The notes under the pieces were generated by a model. It saw only the letters and a list, made by a program, of their open reading frames with translations, did no database searches and was not told the DNA's origin. DNA of 64,000 nt from Arcanobacterium sp. Lineage in GTDB: Bacteria; Actinomycetota; Actinomycetes; Actinomycetales; Actinomycetaceae. The stretch spans positions 186,001 to 250,000 of the forward strand of contig JALFSN010000001.1 of assembly GCA_022778805.1 (NCBI GenBank), in the 5' to 3' direction. A program made the position numbers and the translations under genes. Of this stretch, positions 28,845-37,662 are shown piece by piece (positions within the stretch are counted from its first letter, which is position 1; each line of letters opens with the position of its first letter).

Positions 28845-29459
28845 ATGCATGTGCGCTACGCTCTGAGCGTGGCGCACGAAGAATCTTTGCCTCCCCGTGA
28901 GTTTGTGACTGCCCTTGAATCACTCAAAGGGCTTGATTTTCGTGCCGAACTGCATGTCGCTCAGATTCCGCCGCCCACTCGCATTGCCCCCTGGGCGGTG
29001 GCATTACAGGCTGAAATCAACGACTCTGAGCAGCTCGATCCCGATTTTTACCGCGGAGATGCAAAATTCGTGGTGTTACATGATCCAGATGGGCAGCTAG
29101 CGTGGAATGGCACGTTTCGCATTGTCGTGCATGGCCGCGCCCCCATGGATGCCGAGATGGGAGACGACCCGCTCCTGGGCGAAGTGGCGTGGAGCTGGCT
29201 CACGGATGCCCTCCACCAGCGCGGTGCCGATTTCCATTCCCTCAGTGGCACAGTTACCCGCGTTTTTAATGAGACGTTTGGAGATTTATCGCTCACGGAT
29301 ACCCGCGTAGATCTGGAGACACGGGCATCGTGGACTCCGTCCACGCCATATCTTCGTGAGCATTTGCAAGCGTGGGCTGATTTCATCGGCCAACTTTCGG
29401 GGCTTGGCCCCCATGCCCCTGGCCTTTCAGCGCTACCTCGGAAGGCTTATGGCGCGTGA
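28845..29459 (+). CDS. DUF3000 family protein
   Basis: A 204-residue actinobacterial protein without signal or membrane segment. It resembles the DUF3000 family (Rv2680 in M. tuberculosis), with PTRIAPWAVALQAE, GTFRIVVHGRAPMDAEMG and LLGEVAWSWLTDAL. The function is unknown. The same neighbours, DUF3000-RNase D-dxs, occur in Mycobacterium. It starts 11 bases after treZ and overlaps the RNase D gene by four bases, so it is probably co-transcribed with rnd. Confidence 0.88.
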   Translation: MHVRYALSVAHEESLPPREFVTALESLKGLDFRAELHVAQIPPPTRIAPWAVALQAEINDSEQLDPDFYRGDAKFVVLHDPDGQLAWNGTFRIVVHGRAPMDAEMGDDPLLGEVAWSWLTDALHQRGADFHSLSGTVTRVFNETFGDLSLTDTRVDLETRASWTPSTPYLREHLQAWADFIGQLSGLGPHAPGLSALPRKAYGA

Positions 29460-30676
29460 ACACTTCCGCTTCTTTGAATTATTTTCATCACGAGCGTGAC
29501 GCCGTACCGCTCCTCACCCCTCGCGATGGGCTGCCCGACGTCACGCATCATGATATTGCGCAAGCAATTACGGCACTGAGCGCCGGCCACGGAGCTTTTG
29601 CTATCGACACTGAACGTGCTCAGGGAATCCGTTATTCTGAACGTGCCTATCTCGTACAAATTCGGCGGGCTGGAGCGGGCACGTTTCTCATTGATCCGGT
29701 GGGAATTGAGCGCGAGTTAGCTCCACTAGCTCGCGTGATGCACGATGAGTGGATCTTGCACGCTGCCGATTCGGATTTGCCCTCTCTTCATGAGCTTGGG
29801 CTGTTTCCCACAAAAATTTTCGACACTGAAATAGCTGCTCTCTTACTCGGGTTTGAACACGTCTCACTGCAGGCTCTCGCCGCTGAAATACTCGGGCAGG
29901 AGCTGGCTAAAGAGTACTCTCATTCAGATTGGTCTGCCCGCCCGCTCAGCGCTGAGCAACGCACCTACGCCGCTTTAGACGTGGAGCTGCTCCACGAACT
30001 GAAAGAGGCACTCACGGGCATGCTACAGCGCGCTAGCCGTCTTGAATGGTGCGAACAAGAGTGCGAGGCTGTGCGCCTCAAACCTCCGCCACCGGCGAAG
30101 CAACAGCCGTGGCGCAAAGCGGCTCATCAAGCCGATGTGCATGATCGCAGAGCCCTTGCGATGCTGCGCGAATTGTGGGCCGTGCGCGACAAACTCGCGC
30201 GTGAACGCGATATTCCTCCCACAAGCGTGTTGCCCAACGTCGTGCTTGGACAACTGGCGAAACGCAAACCCCGCTCGCGCGCTGACGTCGCCCGCTCCAG
30301 TTTGCTGCGCTCTCACGAGCGCCAGCGTGATGTCGCTCAGTGGTGGCACGCCATCAACAAAGCGTGGCATCTGCCTTATTCAGCTTTGCCCGCTCGAACG
30401 TTCACCGAGAAAAAAGCGCTCTTTCCGCCCGTCAAGCGTTGGGGTGCATCGCATCCTGATGCAATGCACCGCTGGGAGCAGCTGCGGTTAGCCGTGCTCA
30501 TCTGGGCTGATGAGCTGGGAATCCGCCAAGATATTCTGCTCAAGCCAGCATTGCAAAAACGCATTGCATGGGAGGGGTGGGCAGACACTGAGGACTTTGC
30601 AGAGAAATTAGCTCTCTGGGGCGCCCGCCCCTGGCAGATCACTCAGGTGCGCATCGCCCTCTTTCACAAGCCGTAA
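29456..30676 (+). CDS. rnd: Ribonuclease D family protein with HRDC domain
   Basis: A 406-residue 3'-5' exoribonuclease of the DEDD family, involved in tRNA and RNA processing. DEDD residues are in GAFAIDTERAQG (D-x-E), LHAADSDLPSLHELG (D), and YAALDVELL (Y-x3-D). The HRDC nucleic-acid-binding domain covers about residues 215-300 (RALAMLRELWAVRDKLARE). A second helical part fills the C-terminus. The GTG start overlaps DUF3000 (GTGA). It converges on dxs with only 4 bases between the stops. Confidence 0.93.
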   Translation: MNTSASLNYFHHERDAVPLLTPRDGLPDVTHHDIAQAITALSAGHGAFAIDTERAQGIRYSERAYLVQIRRAGAGTFLIDPVGIERELAPLARVMHDEWILHAADSDLPSLHELGLFPTKIFDTEIAALLLGFEHVSLQALAAEILGQELAKEYSHSDWSARPLSAEQRTYAALDVELLHELKEALTGMLQRASRLEWCEQECEAVRLKPPPPAKQQPWRKAAHQADVHDRRALAMLRELWAVRDKLARERDIPPTSVLPNVVLGQLAKRKPRSRADVARSSLLRSHERQRDVAQWWHAINKAWHLPYSALPARTFTEKKALFPPVKRWGASHPDAMHRWEQLRLAVLIWADELGIRQDILLKPALQKRIAWEGWADTEDFAEKLALWGARPWQITQVRIALFHKP

Positions 30677-30680
30677 CGTT

Positions 30681-32588
30681 TCACAGGCGATGGCGCTGCC
30701 GCTCCTGCGCCATCGCCTGCAGCTCAGTCAGCGCCGTCACAACTCCAGCCTCATCCATGCTTTGATCGGCTAACAGCTGTGCACGAGTGGCCGTGGGCAA
30801 AAATTCTTTGCAGATGCCCAAATTTCGCACGGGCACATCTATTCCTCTCGCTCCCAGCTCGTGCGCCAGTTCCGTCCCAAGCCCGCCATTGACGATGCCG
30901 TCTTCAACGGTGAGAACCCCTCCCGCCTGGCTAGCCAGCTTGACCAGCTCCGCAGGCAGCGGCAGCGCCCATTCAGGATCGACGACGATCACGGGGATAT
31001 CCGGCAGCGCACGAGCAGCATTCACAGCTGTAGCCGCTAATGAGCCAAATCCGACGAGCAGCAGCGGCCGCTCCACTTCTGCCGACGTCTCATAGAGCAC
31101 AGCGTAGCCGTCCTCGTGGCGAATCGCTGGCAGATCAGGTGGCAGCGAGCCTTTCGGATAGCGGATAAGCGTTGGCCCTGGCGTAGCAATTGCCTCGCGC
31201 AACAGTCGGCGCAGGCGTTCAGCGTCACGCGGAAGTGCCACTTTCAGGTGCGGAATCTCAGTAGCGAGCGCCAAATCCCACATACCATCATGCGAAGGAC
31301 CATCCGCTCCGGTGATACCGGCACGGTCGAGGACGATCGTCACGTTTTCTCCGTGGAGAGCCACATCCATCAGCAGCTGGTCGAACGCCCGATTCATAAA
31401 TGTCGCATAGAGAGCCACCACCGGATGATATCCGGCAAACGAGAGTCCAGCAGCCATCGTCATCGCATGTTGCTCAGCAATCCCTACGTCAAACACTCGA
31501 TCAGGAAATTCTTCATGCATCGGCCCTAGACCCACCGGCAGCATCATCGCGGCCGTTATGCCCACGAGTTTCTCGTTTTCTCGCGCGAGCTTCGCCATTT
31601 CTTCAGCAAAAACAGCCGTCCATTCAAAGCGCTCCGGTTCCACGGGCAGACCAGTTTCCGGGTGAATTCGGCCGACGGCATGAAAATGGTCAGCTCTGTT
31701 GAGCTCCGCAGGTTTATAGCCGCGCCCCTTTTCGGTGACGGCGTGCACCACCACTGGCCCTCCGTAATTGCGAGCCATCGTGAGCGCCTCTTCCAGCTGC
31801 GCGATGTCGTGCCCATCTATAGGGCCTATATATTTAATGCCGAGAGAATCAAAAATTCCGGCGTCAAACAGCACATCTTTTACTCCACGCTTCAGCCCAC
31901 GCAGCGCATCATAAGCAAATTCCCCTGGCATTCCCGCGCGTTTCAGCGTCCGTTTACCCCAGCCGAGAAACTCTTCATATTTGCGATTCATCCGGATCTC
32001 GTCCATTTTTCGCACCGCCGGCAAACGGCGCATAAAGCCACCTACCGTGGGAGCGTAGGAACGGCCGTTGTCATTGACGACAATCACTATCGGCAACGTG
32101 GGATCTTCGGCGATATTATTGAGCGCTTCCCATGCCATCCCGCCCGTGAGCGCACCGTCCCCGATGACGGCCACGACTGTGCCAGCCTGCTTGGCGAGCT
32201 TACGCCCTTGTGCGATGCCTTCTGCCCAGGATAGCGCCGTGGTCGCGTGAGAATTTTCGATGACGTCGTGCTCCGACTCAGCTCGCGAACCATAGCCAGA
32301 TAGTCCTCCACGCTCGCGCAGATGCGTGAAATCTTTACGTCCGGTGAGAATTTTATGCACGTAGCTCTGGTGGCCAGTGTCAAACAGAATGGCGTCTCGG
32401 GGGGAATCAAAGATGCGATGAATGGCAATCGTGAGCTCGACGACGCCGAGATTAGGCCCGAGATGCCCACCCGTCTGCGCCACATGTTGCACTAAAAAAG
32501 CACGAATCTCACTCGCCAGTTTCTCCAGCTGTTGCGGCTGCAGAGCACGCACATCCGCCGGCGATGTGATCGCATCTAATAAATCCAT
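30681..32588 (-). CDS. dxs: 1-deoxy-D-xylulose-5-phosphate synthase
   Basis: Dxs (635 residues) condenses pyruvate and glyceraldehyde 3-phosphate, with thiamine diphosphate, in the first step of the MEP isoprenoid route. Evidence is FDTGHQSYVHKILTGR, the TPP motif GDGALTGGMAWEALNN, SLGIKYIGPIDGHD, DVGIAEQHAMTMAAGL and the C-terminal transketolase fold. The stop is followed at once by a terminator hairpin whose stem uses the last codons. Confidence 0.97.
   Translation of the reverse strand: MDLLDAITSPADVRALQPQQLEKLASEIRAFLVQHVAQTGGHLGPNLGVVELTIAIHRIFDSPRDAILFDTGHQSYVHKILTGRKDFTHLRERGGLSGYGSRAESEHDVIENSHATTALSWAEGIAQGRKLAKQAGTVVAVIGDGALTGGMAWEALNNIAEDPTLPIVIVVNDNGRSYAPTVGGFMRRLPAVRKMDEIRMNRKYEEFLGWGKRTLKRAGMPGEFAYDALRGLKRGVKDVLFDAGIFDSLGIKYIGPIDGHDIAQLEEALTMARNYGGPVVVHAVTEKGRGYKPAELNRADHFHAVGRIHPETGLPVEPERFEWTAVFAEEMAKLARENEKLVGITAAMMLPVGLGPMHEEFPDRVFDVGIAEQHAMTMAAGLSFAGYHPVVALYATFMNRAFDQLLMDVALHGENVTIVLDRAGITGADGPSHDGMWDLALATEIPHLKVALPRDAERLRRLLREAIATPGPTLIRYPKGSLPPDLPAIRHEDGYAVLYETSAEVERPLLLVGFGSLAATAVNAARALPDIPVIVVDPEWALPLPAELVKLASQAGGVLTVEDGIVNGGLGTELAHELGARGIDVPVRNLGICKEFLPTATRAQLLADQSMDEAGVVTALTELQAMAQERQRHRL
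30684..30719. terminator. Shared hairpin terminator of rnd and dxs inside the dxs 3' end
   Basis: CAGGCGATGGCGC (30684-30696) and GCGCCATCGCCTG (30707-30719) are perfect 13-base arms with a 10-base loop. It lies directly after the dxs stop in the coding end of dxs, between the convergent genes. It could stop transcription in either direction. Confidence 0.75.
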
Positions 32589-32779
32589 AAGTTTTATGCT
32601 ACGCTTCTCATCTCACAGTCTGCGACTTCGCTGGCACTATGCCAGAATGTGCGCACGTAAACAATGCGGATGCCAGGCCGGAATACACCAGAGTGAGAAG
32701 CACGAGCGAAGAACGCGGAGCAAAAGCGCGGGAGTCCAATGGTTACAGCCGCGCTCCGCATCCGCAGCCATCACGCCCC

Positions 32780-33088
32780 TCATCCATATCGATACTGGAC
32801 GCCAGATAGCGGCCCTGGATAATTCCACTTCTCTAAGATAGTATCCTCGGCGACGATCCGGCACGTCCCGCATTCAACACAGCCCGCGTAGTCGAAACGC
32901 CGTTCCCCATCTGCATCTTGCTTGTACAGTGCAGCCGGGCATACCCGTACGAGTTTGCCAAATTCTTCATCATCCAACTCTCGATAGTCCTCCCCTTTCA
33001 GGACTATGTGGGCGTTCTCTTCATCTACCTCATATTTATTAACGCCGATATATTCTTCGACTCTCACTGTGATGGTTGGTAGCGACAT
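32780..33088 (-). CDS. fixX: Ferredoxin-like protein FixX
   Basis: A 102-residue ferredoxin of the FixX type, the electron carrier next to the FixC quinone oxidoreductase. It keeps one cluster motif: GCVECGTCRI together with the earlier VCP, matching the single 4Fe-4S of FixX. The sequence begins MSLPTITVRVEEYIGVNKYEVD and ends PGPLSGVQYRYG, as in FixX. The ATG has GGAGGAAG at short spacing. It lies 24 bases after fixC. The 191 bases before dxs contain an imperfect GC-rich hairpin (about 32715-32760), perhaps its terminator, and the dxs promoter. Confidence 0.9.
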   Translation of the reverse strand: MSLPTITVRVEEYIGVNKYEVDEENAHIVLKGEDYRELDDEEFGKLVRVCPAALYKQDADGERRFDYAGCVECGTCRIVAEDTILEKWNYPGPLSGVQYRYG

Positions 33089-33112
33089 ATCTTCCTCCAG
33101 ATGTAGAAACGG

Positions 33113-34429
33113 TTATAGAGCCGCGAGCGCTTTGCGAATTTCGTTGGCCATCTTCAGGGGCTTCATCCGACGAATGATCGGCCATATCCGCTTCACCAGT
33201 TTCACTTGTGGCCGTCCGTCGACGACGAACAACGCATTGAATATAGCGGCCACCATCGAAGGATATTCACTAAATAAACGACCCCACTTTTCCATCACAG
33301 ATGGCCATTTCCTGAATGTCTTAAGATCGGATAAGACAAAGGATTCCTCTAGTTTCGCTTGATAGCTGGCAAGACCAGTGGCACTGAGGTCACCGCGGTC
33401 AATAGCCTCACAGGCTGTTTCCGCTGCAAACTGACCGCTTGCTATGGCGAAATCCATTCCACGGATCTGATAGCCGAGATTCATCACCAGGCGCATGGTG
33501 TCTCCTGCTAGCAGAGCACCGTCAAAAATGTAGTGTGGCACGCAGTCATAACCACCTTCTGGAACCAGATGTCCGGAATGCTCGACGAGCTGTGCACCGC
33601 GGATGAGAGGGGCAACTGCTGGATGTTTCTCGAAGTCGGCCAGAGCCTGATAGATCGTCGTATCTGATTTTTCCAGTTCACTGACAGTCGCAACCAGCCC
33701 GAGACTGATCGTGTCGGCGTTGGTATAGACGAATCCGCCACCGACGACTCCGTGAGTGCAATCCCCTACAAACAGCATCGCCGCTCCCTCGCCTTCAGGC
33801 AACAAGAAGCGATCCTCAATCTGCTCTGGGGACAGCTCATAGACGTGCTTGATGCCCACTGCTACCTGATGCGGTTCCAGACGTGGAATTCCAAGATCGC
33901 GCTCGGCGAGCAAAGAATTTGTCCCCTCAGCATCAATGACGACGTGCGCCGTAATTTCGTCTTCTCCGGCGCGCACCCCGCAGACGCTGCCCTCTTTGCG
34001 CAGTAACGATTCAACGGGAATTCCGGAAATGATCTCTGCACCCGCCGATTCAGCCATATCAGCTAGCCACTGATCGAAGCGAGATCGCAAGACGCTATAC
34101 GAATCATGTCCATCTTTGCCAAGCTCTTTACTTGTAAAATCAATGGTGAAGTTTGAGCTTGGATCCATTAACGCTATACGCTCGTGGGTAATTTTCCGTT
34201 CAAATGGAATGTCTTCCCACGCCACCTCTCCATCGGCGTAGGTGTCTAGAAGTTTACGCAGCGAGTGGGCATAAAGACGGCCACCGGTCATATTCTTCGC
34301 ACCCGGGTGCTCACCACGTTCAATCAGCAGTACGCTTTTGCCCTTTTTGGCAGCTACATATGCGGCAGCTGCTCCAGCACAACCGCCTCCTACGACGATG
34401 ACGTCGAAATCTCGTTCTTCAAGTGCCAC
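33113..34429 (-). CDS. fixC: FixC-type flavoprotein (ETF:quinone oxidoreductase-like)
   Basis: A 438-residue FAD enzyme that takes electrons from the FixAB electron-transfer flavoprotein and passes them to quinone or ferredoxin. The FAD-binding motif is IVVGGGCAGAAAAYVAAKKG near the N-terminus, followed by IERGEHPGAKNMTGGRLY, which is typical of FixC. The reading frame opens farther upstream (34591), but a GTG at 34429 has GGAGG five bases before it and gives the normal family length of about 430 residues; the upstream part shows no conservation. It is separated from the acyl-CoA dehydrogenase gene by a 180-base gap with a hairpin. Confidence 0.92.
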   Translation of the reverse strand: MALEERDFDVIVVGGGCAGAAAAYVAAKKGKSVLLIERGEHPGAKNMTGGRLYAHSLRKLLDTYADGEVAWEDIPFERKITHERIALMDPSSNFTIDFTSKELGKDGHDSYSVLRSRFDQWLADMAESAGAEIISGIPVESLLRKEGSVCGVRAGEDEITAHVVIDAEGTNSLLAERDLGIPRLEPHQVAVGIKHVYELSPEQIEDRFLLPEGEGAAMLFVGDCTHGVVGGGFVYTNADTISLGLVATVSELEKSDTTIYQALADFEKHPAVAPLIRGAQLVEHSGHLVPEGGYDCVPHYIFDGALLAGDTMRLVMNLGYQIRGMDFAIASGQFAAETACEAIDRGDLSATGLASYQAKLEESFVLSDLKTFRKWPSVMEKWGRLFSEYPSMVAAIFNALFVVDGRPQVKLVKRIWPIIRRMKPLKMANEIRKALAAL

Positions 34430-34552
34430 AATGGCCTCCATCTTGTCGATGTTCTCTATACTGACGCGCTTGAGCATCATCCGAGTTCGCCGCCTATGGC
34501 ATATCCCTGCACGTGAAGCACCGCTCGGATTGCACACCACCAGAATTGTGCA

Positions 34553-34586
34553 GTTGAAGCGGACCGCCGAGGCAGCCCGCTTCAAC
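34553..34586. terminator. Hairpin between the acyl-CoA dehydrogenase gene and fixC
   Basis: GTTGAAGCGG (34553-34562) and CCGCTTCAAC (34577-34586) pair perfectly around a 14-base loop. Placed 24 bases after the dehydrogenase stop and 124 bases before fixC. It may reduce read-through into fixCX or be an RNA processing/stability element. There is no T tract. Confidence 0.5.
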
Positions 34587-34609
34587 ACCAATGATGGGCT
34601 CGTGACGGC

Positions 34610-35785
34610 TTAGATATCCGTCTTGTCGGCCTTGATGAAATCAGCGATGTTGTCCATCAACGCTTCACTCGCCTCTCCAGCGATGTGGAGCATCTTCGCA
34701 TCGCGCCAATACCGATCGATGCCCGTTTCACTGATGCAACCGAGCCCGCCGTAGACCTGCATACACTCAGCTGCGACTTCCATGGCAATCTTCGAGCCAA
34801 TCACTTTGAGCATGCGCCCTTGGGCAAGCTGGAACTTCCCTTTGTCTTTCTGGTCGAAGACGTTGTAGCACGTGGCGCGCAGCATCTCAATCTTCACCCA
34901 CATTTGAGAGAACTTATGGGCGATCACTTGGTAGTTATCCAGAAGATTCTTACCACGCTGAATCCGCTGACGCGCGTACTCCAAGGTCACATCAAAGCAG
35001 TGCTCCGCCATGCCTAGACACATCGGGCCGCACGTCATAAATTCGTTTGTGGCAGAAATCATCATGCCCGCAGCGCCTTTATCGCGCTCACCGATGAGAT
35101 CTTCTTTCGGAACACGGACATCCTTGAACGTGACAGTGGTTGATGCGGAGCCATGCATGGCGAACTTGTGCTCCTGATGCCCAATCGTGACTCCGTCCGC
35201 ATGTGCATCCACGACAAAAGCGGAGATGCCAAAGCGTGTAGCCGGATCGACAGGATGCGTCGTCACTGCTAAAACGACGAATTTATCTGCCAAGCCAGCC
35301 TGAGAAATGAGCATCTTCGAGCCATTGATGACGTAAGCATCATCCTCTTCTGTAGCCGTAACCTGCCATTCCGTATGGTTCAATGCCCCGACGGGTTCGG
35401 TGGAGCAGCAGGCAAACAGCGTCTTACCACTCGCCAGATCAGGCAAATAGCGCTTCTTCAACTCGTCACTGCCGAGCAACATAATGAGCTCACCGGAGAG
35501 AATGGAATGCACGGAGATATTCAGCCCCATGACGGGGAGGGCTTTGCCAATTTCCTCATTGACCATTGCCACAGTGGTGTAGTCAGCACCAGTGCCGCCG
35601 TACTCTTCAGGCACAGCAAGACCGAGAATGCCAAGTTCACCAGCGCGGTGGTAGAGCGACTTCATATCGACGCTATTGGGATCCGTATCTACTTGCTGTG
35701 CAATAGGCAGTAGCTCTTGCTCAACGAAATCACGCGCGATATTGCGCATGAGAATACGGTCTTCCGTTTCATAAAAATATGTCAT
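34610..35785 (-). CDS. Acyl-CoA dehydrogenase with isovaleryl/long-chain type active site
   Basis: A 391-residue FAD acyl-CoA dehydrogenase that removes hydrogens from an acyl-CoA and passes electrons to the ETF encoded upstream. Family marks are GELGILGLAVPEEYGGTGADY, CCSTEPVGALNHTEW and AECMQVYGGLGCISET. The catalytic Glu of the YEGT motif (MCAD Glu376) is replaced: the aligned segment is HIAGEAS with Gly370. However Glu248 (ATNEFMTCGPMCLG) aligns with the base of isovaleryl- and long-chain enzymes. So it is probably active, on branched or long acyl groups. It stands 21 bases after fixB, in the fix cluster. Confidence 0.92.
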   Translation of the reverse strand: MTYFYETEDRILMRNIARDFVEQELLPIAQQVDTDPNSVDMKSLYHRAGELGILGLAVPEEYGGTGADYTTVAMVNEEIGKALPVMGLNISVHSILSGELIMLLGSDELKKRYLPDLASGKTLFACCSTEPVGALNHTEWQVTATEEDDAYVINGSKMLISQAGLADKFVVLAVTTHPVDPATRFGISAFVVDAHADGVTIGHQEHKFAMHGSASTTVTFKDVRVPKEDLIGERDKGAAGMMISATNEFMTCGPMCLGMAEHCFDVTLEYARQRIQRGKNLLDNYQVIAHKFSQMWVKIEMLRATCYNVFDQKDKGKFQLAQGRMLKVIGSKIAMEVAAECMQVYGGLGCISETGIDRYWRDAKMLHIAGEASEALMDNIADFIKADKTDI

Positions 35786-35806
35786 AGTGTTTACTCCTTT
35801 GGTGTC

Positions 35807-36721
35807 TTATAGTTGCGCTAACTCTGCCGTTATCAGCGGGCCGTACTCTCTCATATCGCCCACGATGTAGTAATCCGAGCCTCGAGTACAGATCTGTGCA
35901 TTTTTATCAGTGTTGACAGCAACGATCGTCTTTGCGTCGCGCACCCCATACATGTGCTGCACCTGCCCCGAAATCCCCATTGCGAGGTACAACTTCGGCT
36001 GGATGACTTTGCCGGAAATACCGATGTAGCTCTCCATCGGCAACCAGTTGCGTTCCTCGGCTACGCCACGCGAGCACGATACTGCACCGTGCATAGCATC
36101 GGCCATATCACGTGCAATCTGAATATCATCCTCGCTCGGGGTACCCATTCCGACGCTCACCACACGCTCAGCGGATGCGATATCCACTCCCTGAGTCGGG
36201 ATTTCTTCCCGCCCCACCACATGCACCCGACCATCGCCATGTATCTCCACTGCTTCAGTGCCGCCCACGGCACCACTCGCGGGAGGAAAGTTACCACGGC
36301 CGACGGTGATGACGCCATGCCCTTCGATTTTCTCTGTGGAAATAACCGTGCCGCCATACAGGCTGCGGTCATAGGTGAGCACGCCGTCAGAGTAGAGCGG
36401 ACTGGAGACGTCAGATCCGTAGCCCCACTCGAGATAACCGGCTAGCTGAGCAGCCAGATCGAGGCCGCGAGCCGTCACTCCGATGACGACGACGTCAGCG
36501 TCACGGCTTTTCACGAGATCTGCAATAGAGCGGGCGCATGACTCCGGCGTCGCTTCACCGATATCAGCTGTGAGAAGTGTCTGTGCGCCGCACGCACTCA
36601 GTTCTTCAGCCTGCTGTGGGGAGAGGGCAAGCGCCTCCACTTCGGCACCAGATGTTTGAGCGAACGTCACGAGCTCTGCCACACGCGAGCTGATATCGCT
36701 ATATACGAGAATACGTGTCAT
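35807..36721 (-). CDS. fixB: Electron transfer flavoprotein alpha subunit (FixB)
   Basis: A 304-residue ETF alpha subunit, the FAD-binding partner of FixA. The C-terminal FAD domain is intact: RVVSVGMGTPSEDDIQIARDMAD, CSRGVAEERNWLPMESYIG, KLYLAMGISGQVQHMYG and VAVNTDKNAQI. The pattern is close to E. coli FixB. It starts with ATG four bases inside the fixA stop region (overlap) and is followed by the acyl-CoA dehydrogenase gene. Confidence 0.95.
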   Translation of the reverse strand: MTRILVYSDISSRVAELVTFAQTSGAEVEALALSPQQAEELSACGAQTLLTADIGEATPESCARSIADLVKSRDADVVVIGVTARGLDLAAQLAGYLEWGYGSDVSSPLYSDGVLTYDRSLYGGTVISTEKIEGHGVITVGRGNFPPASGAVGGTEAVEIHGDGRVHVVGREEIPTQGVDIASAERVVSVGMGTPSEDDIQIARDMADAMHGAVSCSRGVAEERNWLPMESYIGISGKVIQPKLYLAMGISGQVQHMYGVRDAKTIVAVNTDKNAQICTRGSDYYIVGDMREYGPLITAELAQL

Positions 36722-37482
36722 GAGAGTACACCCTCCTTCTGCAGCGCAACGACCAAGGCATGTGCCGTCGCTTCAGGAGTATCTTCCTGAATCTGAATCC
36801 CTTTCCGTTCGACGACGGCTCCCGTCCTCGCCGTGACGCTCACTGCTGGTGCTTTGGCGGCAAGATCAGCCACATCAAATTCTGTCGTGGGCTTCTTGCG
36901 TGCCGCCATCACCGCTTTGATGCCGGGGATAGGCGCTTCAGCAAATTCGGGACGCACCGCGATGACCGCTGGGAGCTGAACGTCCACCGTCTCCAGAGTG
37001 TTGTCTACACGTCGTTTAGCGCTCAGAACGTCACCTCTCACAGATGCCTCGACTACCGAACTAATGCACGGATAATCCAGCTCTGCCGCCAGGCGTGGCC
37101 CCGTTTGTCGGGCGAAACTATCGGCTGACCCTTCAGCACACACGATGAGAGCCACGTCGTCAATCTTCCGCACAGCTCCTGCCAGGACGGATGCCGTGAC
37201 ACGTCCGTCGGCATCGGCTGTATCCCCATGCGCCCAGTAGGCTTCCTCTAGCCCACGCGATAGAGCGTCTTTCAACGATGCCTGAGCATCATCATGACCA
37301 TAGGTCAAACCGACAGGGATGCCGCCACAATCGCCAGCTAGCTGCACAGCGGCTTGGATGGAGCCTTTTTCATAATCACTAATTTTGCCTTTCGCGCGGC
37401 TCATATCTACGCTTCCATCAGCGGAAACGCGAATGTCCACGTCGTCAAGTACCCACTTATAACAGGCGACTACTCGAACCAT
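36718..37482 (-). CDS. fixA: Electron transfer flavoprotein beta subunit (FixA)
   Basis: A 254-residue ETF beta subunit, close in layout to E. coli FixA (VVACYKWVLDDVDIRVSADGSVD, KGSIQAAVQLAG, DALSRGLEEAYW, RQTGPRLAAELDYPCISSV, then PAVIAVRPEFAEAPIPGIKAVMAARKKP). It forms with FixB a heterodimeric electron carrier; FixABCX complexes in other bacteria couple NADH oxidation to ferredoxin and quinone reduction by flavin bifurcation. A strong AAGGAGG stands four bases before the ATG. The 180-base gap upstream carries a small palindrome. Confidence 0.94.
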   Translation of the reverse strand: MVRVVACYKWVLDDVDIRVSADGSVDMSRAKGKISDYEKGSIQAAVQLAGDCGGIPVGLTYGHDDAQASLKDALSRGLEEAYWAHGDTADADGRVTASVLAGAVRKIDDVALIVCAEGSADSFARQTGPRLAAELDYPCISSVVEASVRGDVLSAKRRVDNTLETVDVQLPAVIAVRPEFAEAPIPGIKAVMAARKKPTTEFDVADLAAKAPAVSVTARTGAVVERKGIQIQEDTPEATAHALVVALQKEGVLS

Positions 37483-37538
37483 GTATCCTCCTTATGCTCA
37501 TAGATACAAAATAGAAGTTGGGCAATATCTGATGAGTT

Positions 37539-37558
37539 AGCAGTTTCTGAGAACTGCT
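37539..37558. promoter_or_regulatory. Palindrome AGCAGTT-N6-AACTGCT upstream of fixA
   Basis: A perfect 7-base inverted repeat with a 6-base spacer, 57 bases before the fixA ATG and 105 bases after the double-SDR stop. It is the size of a dimeric repressor site, but could be a weak terminator. Confidence 0.4.
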
Positions 37559-37662
37559 CACCACGGTACGTGTCAGGCTCGTTCGCTACGCGGCTTTACA
37601 GCTGGGAAGCAGCACAGAGAAGTTGCACAGCAGTTTCAGATATGTGCCTGGCCGTTCCTCAA

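Noticed and set aside
34430..34591. Extended N-terminus of fixC
   Set aside because: Not flavoprotein-like and covers the intergenic hairpin; a strong GGAGG precedes the GTG at 34429.
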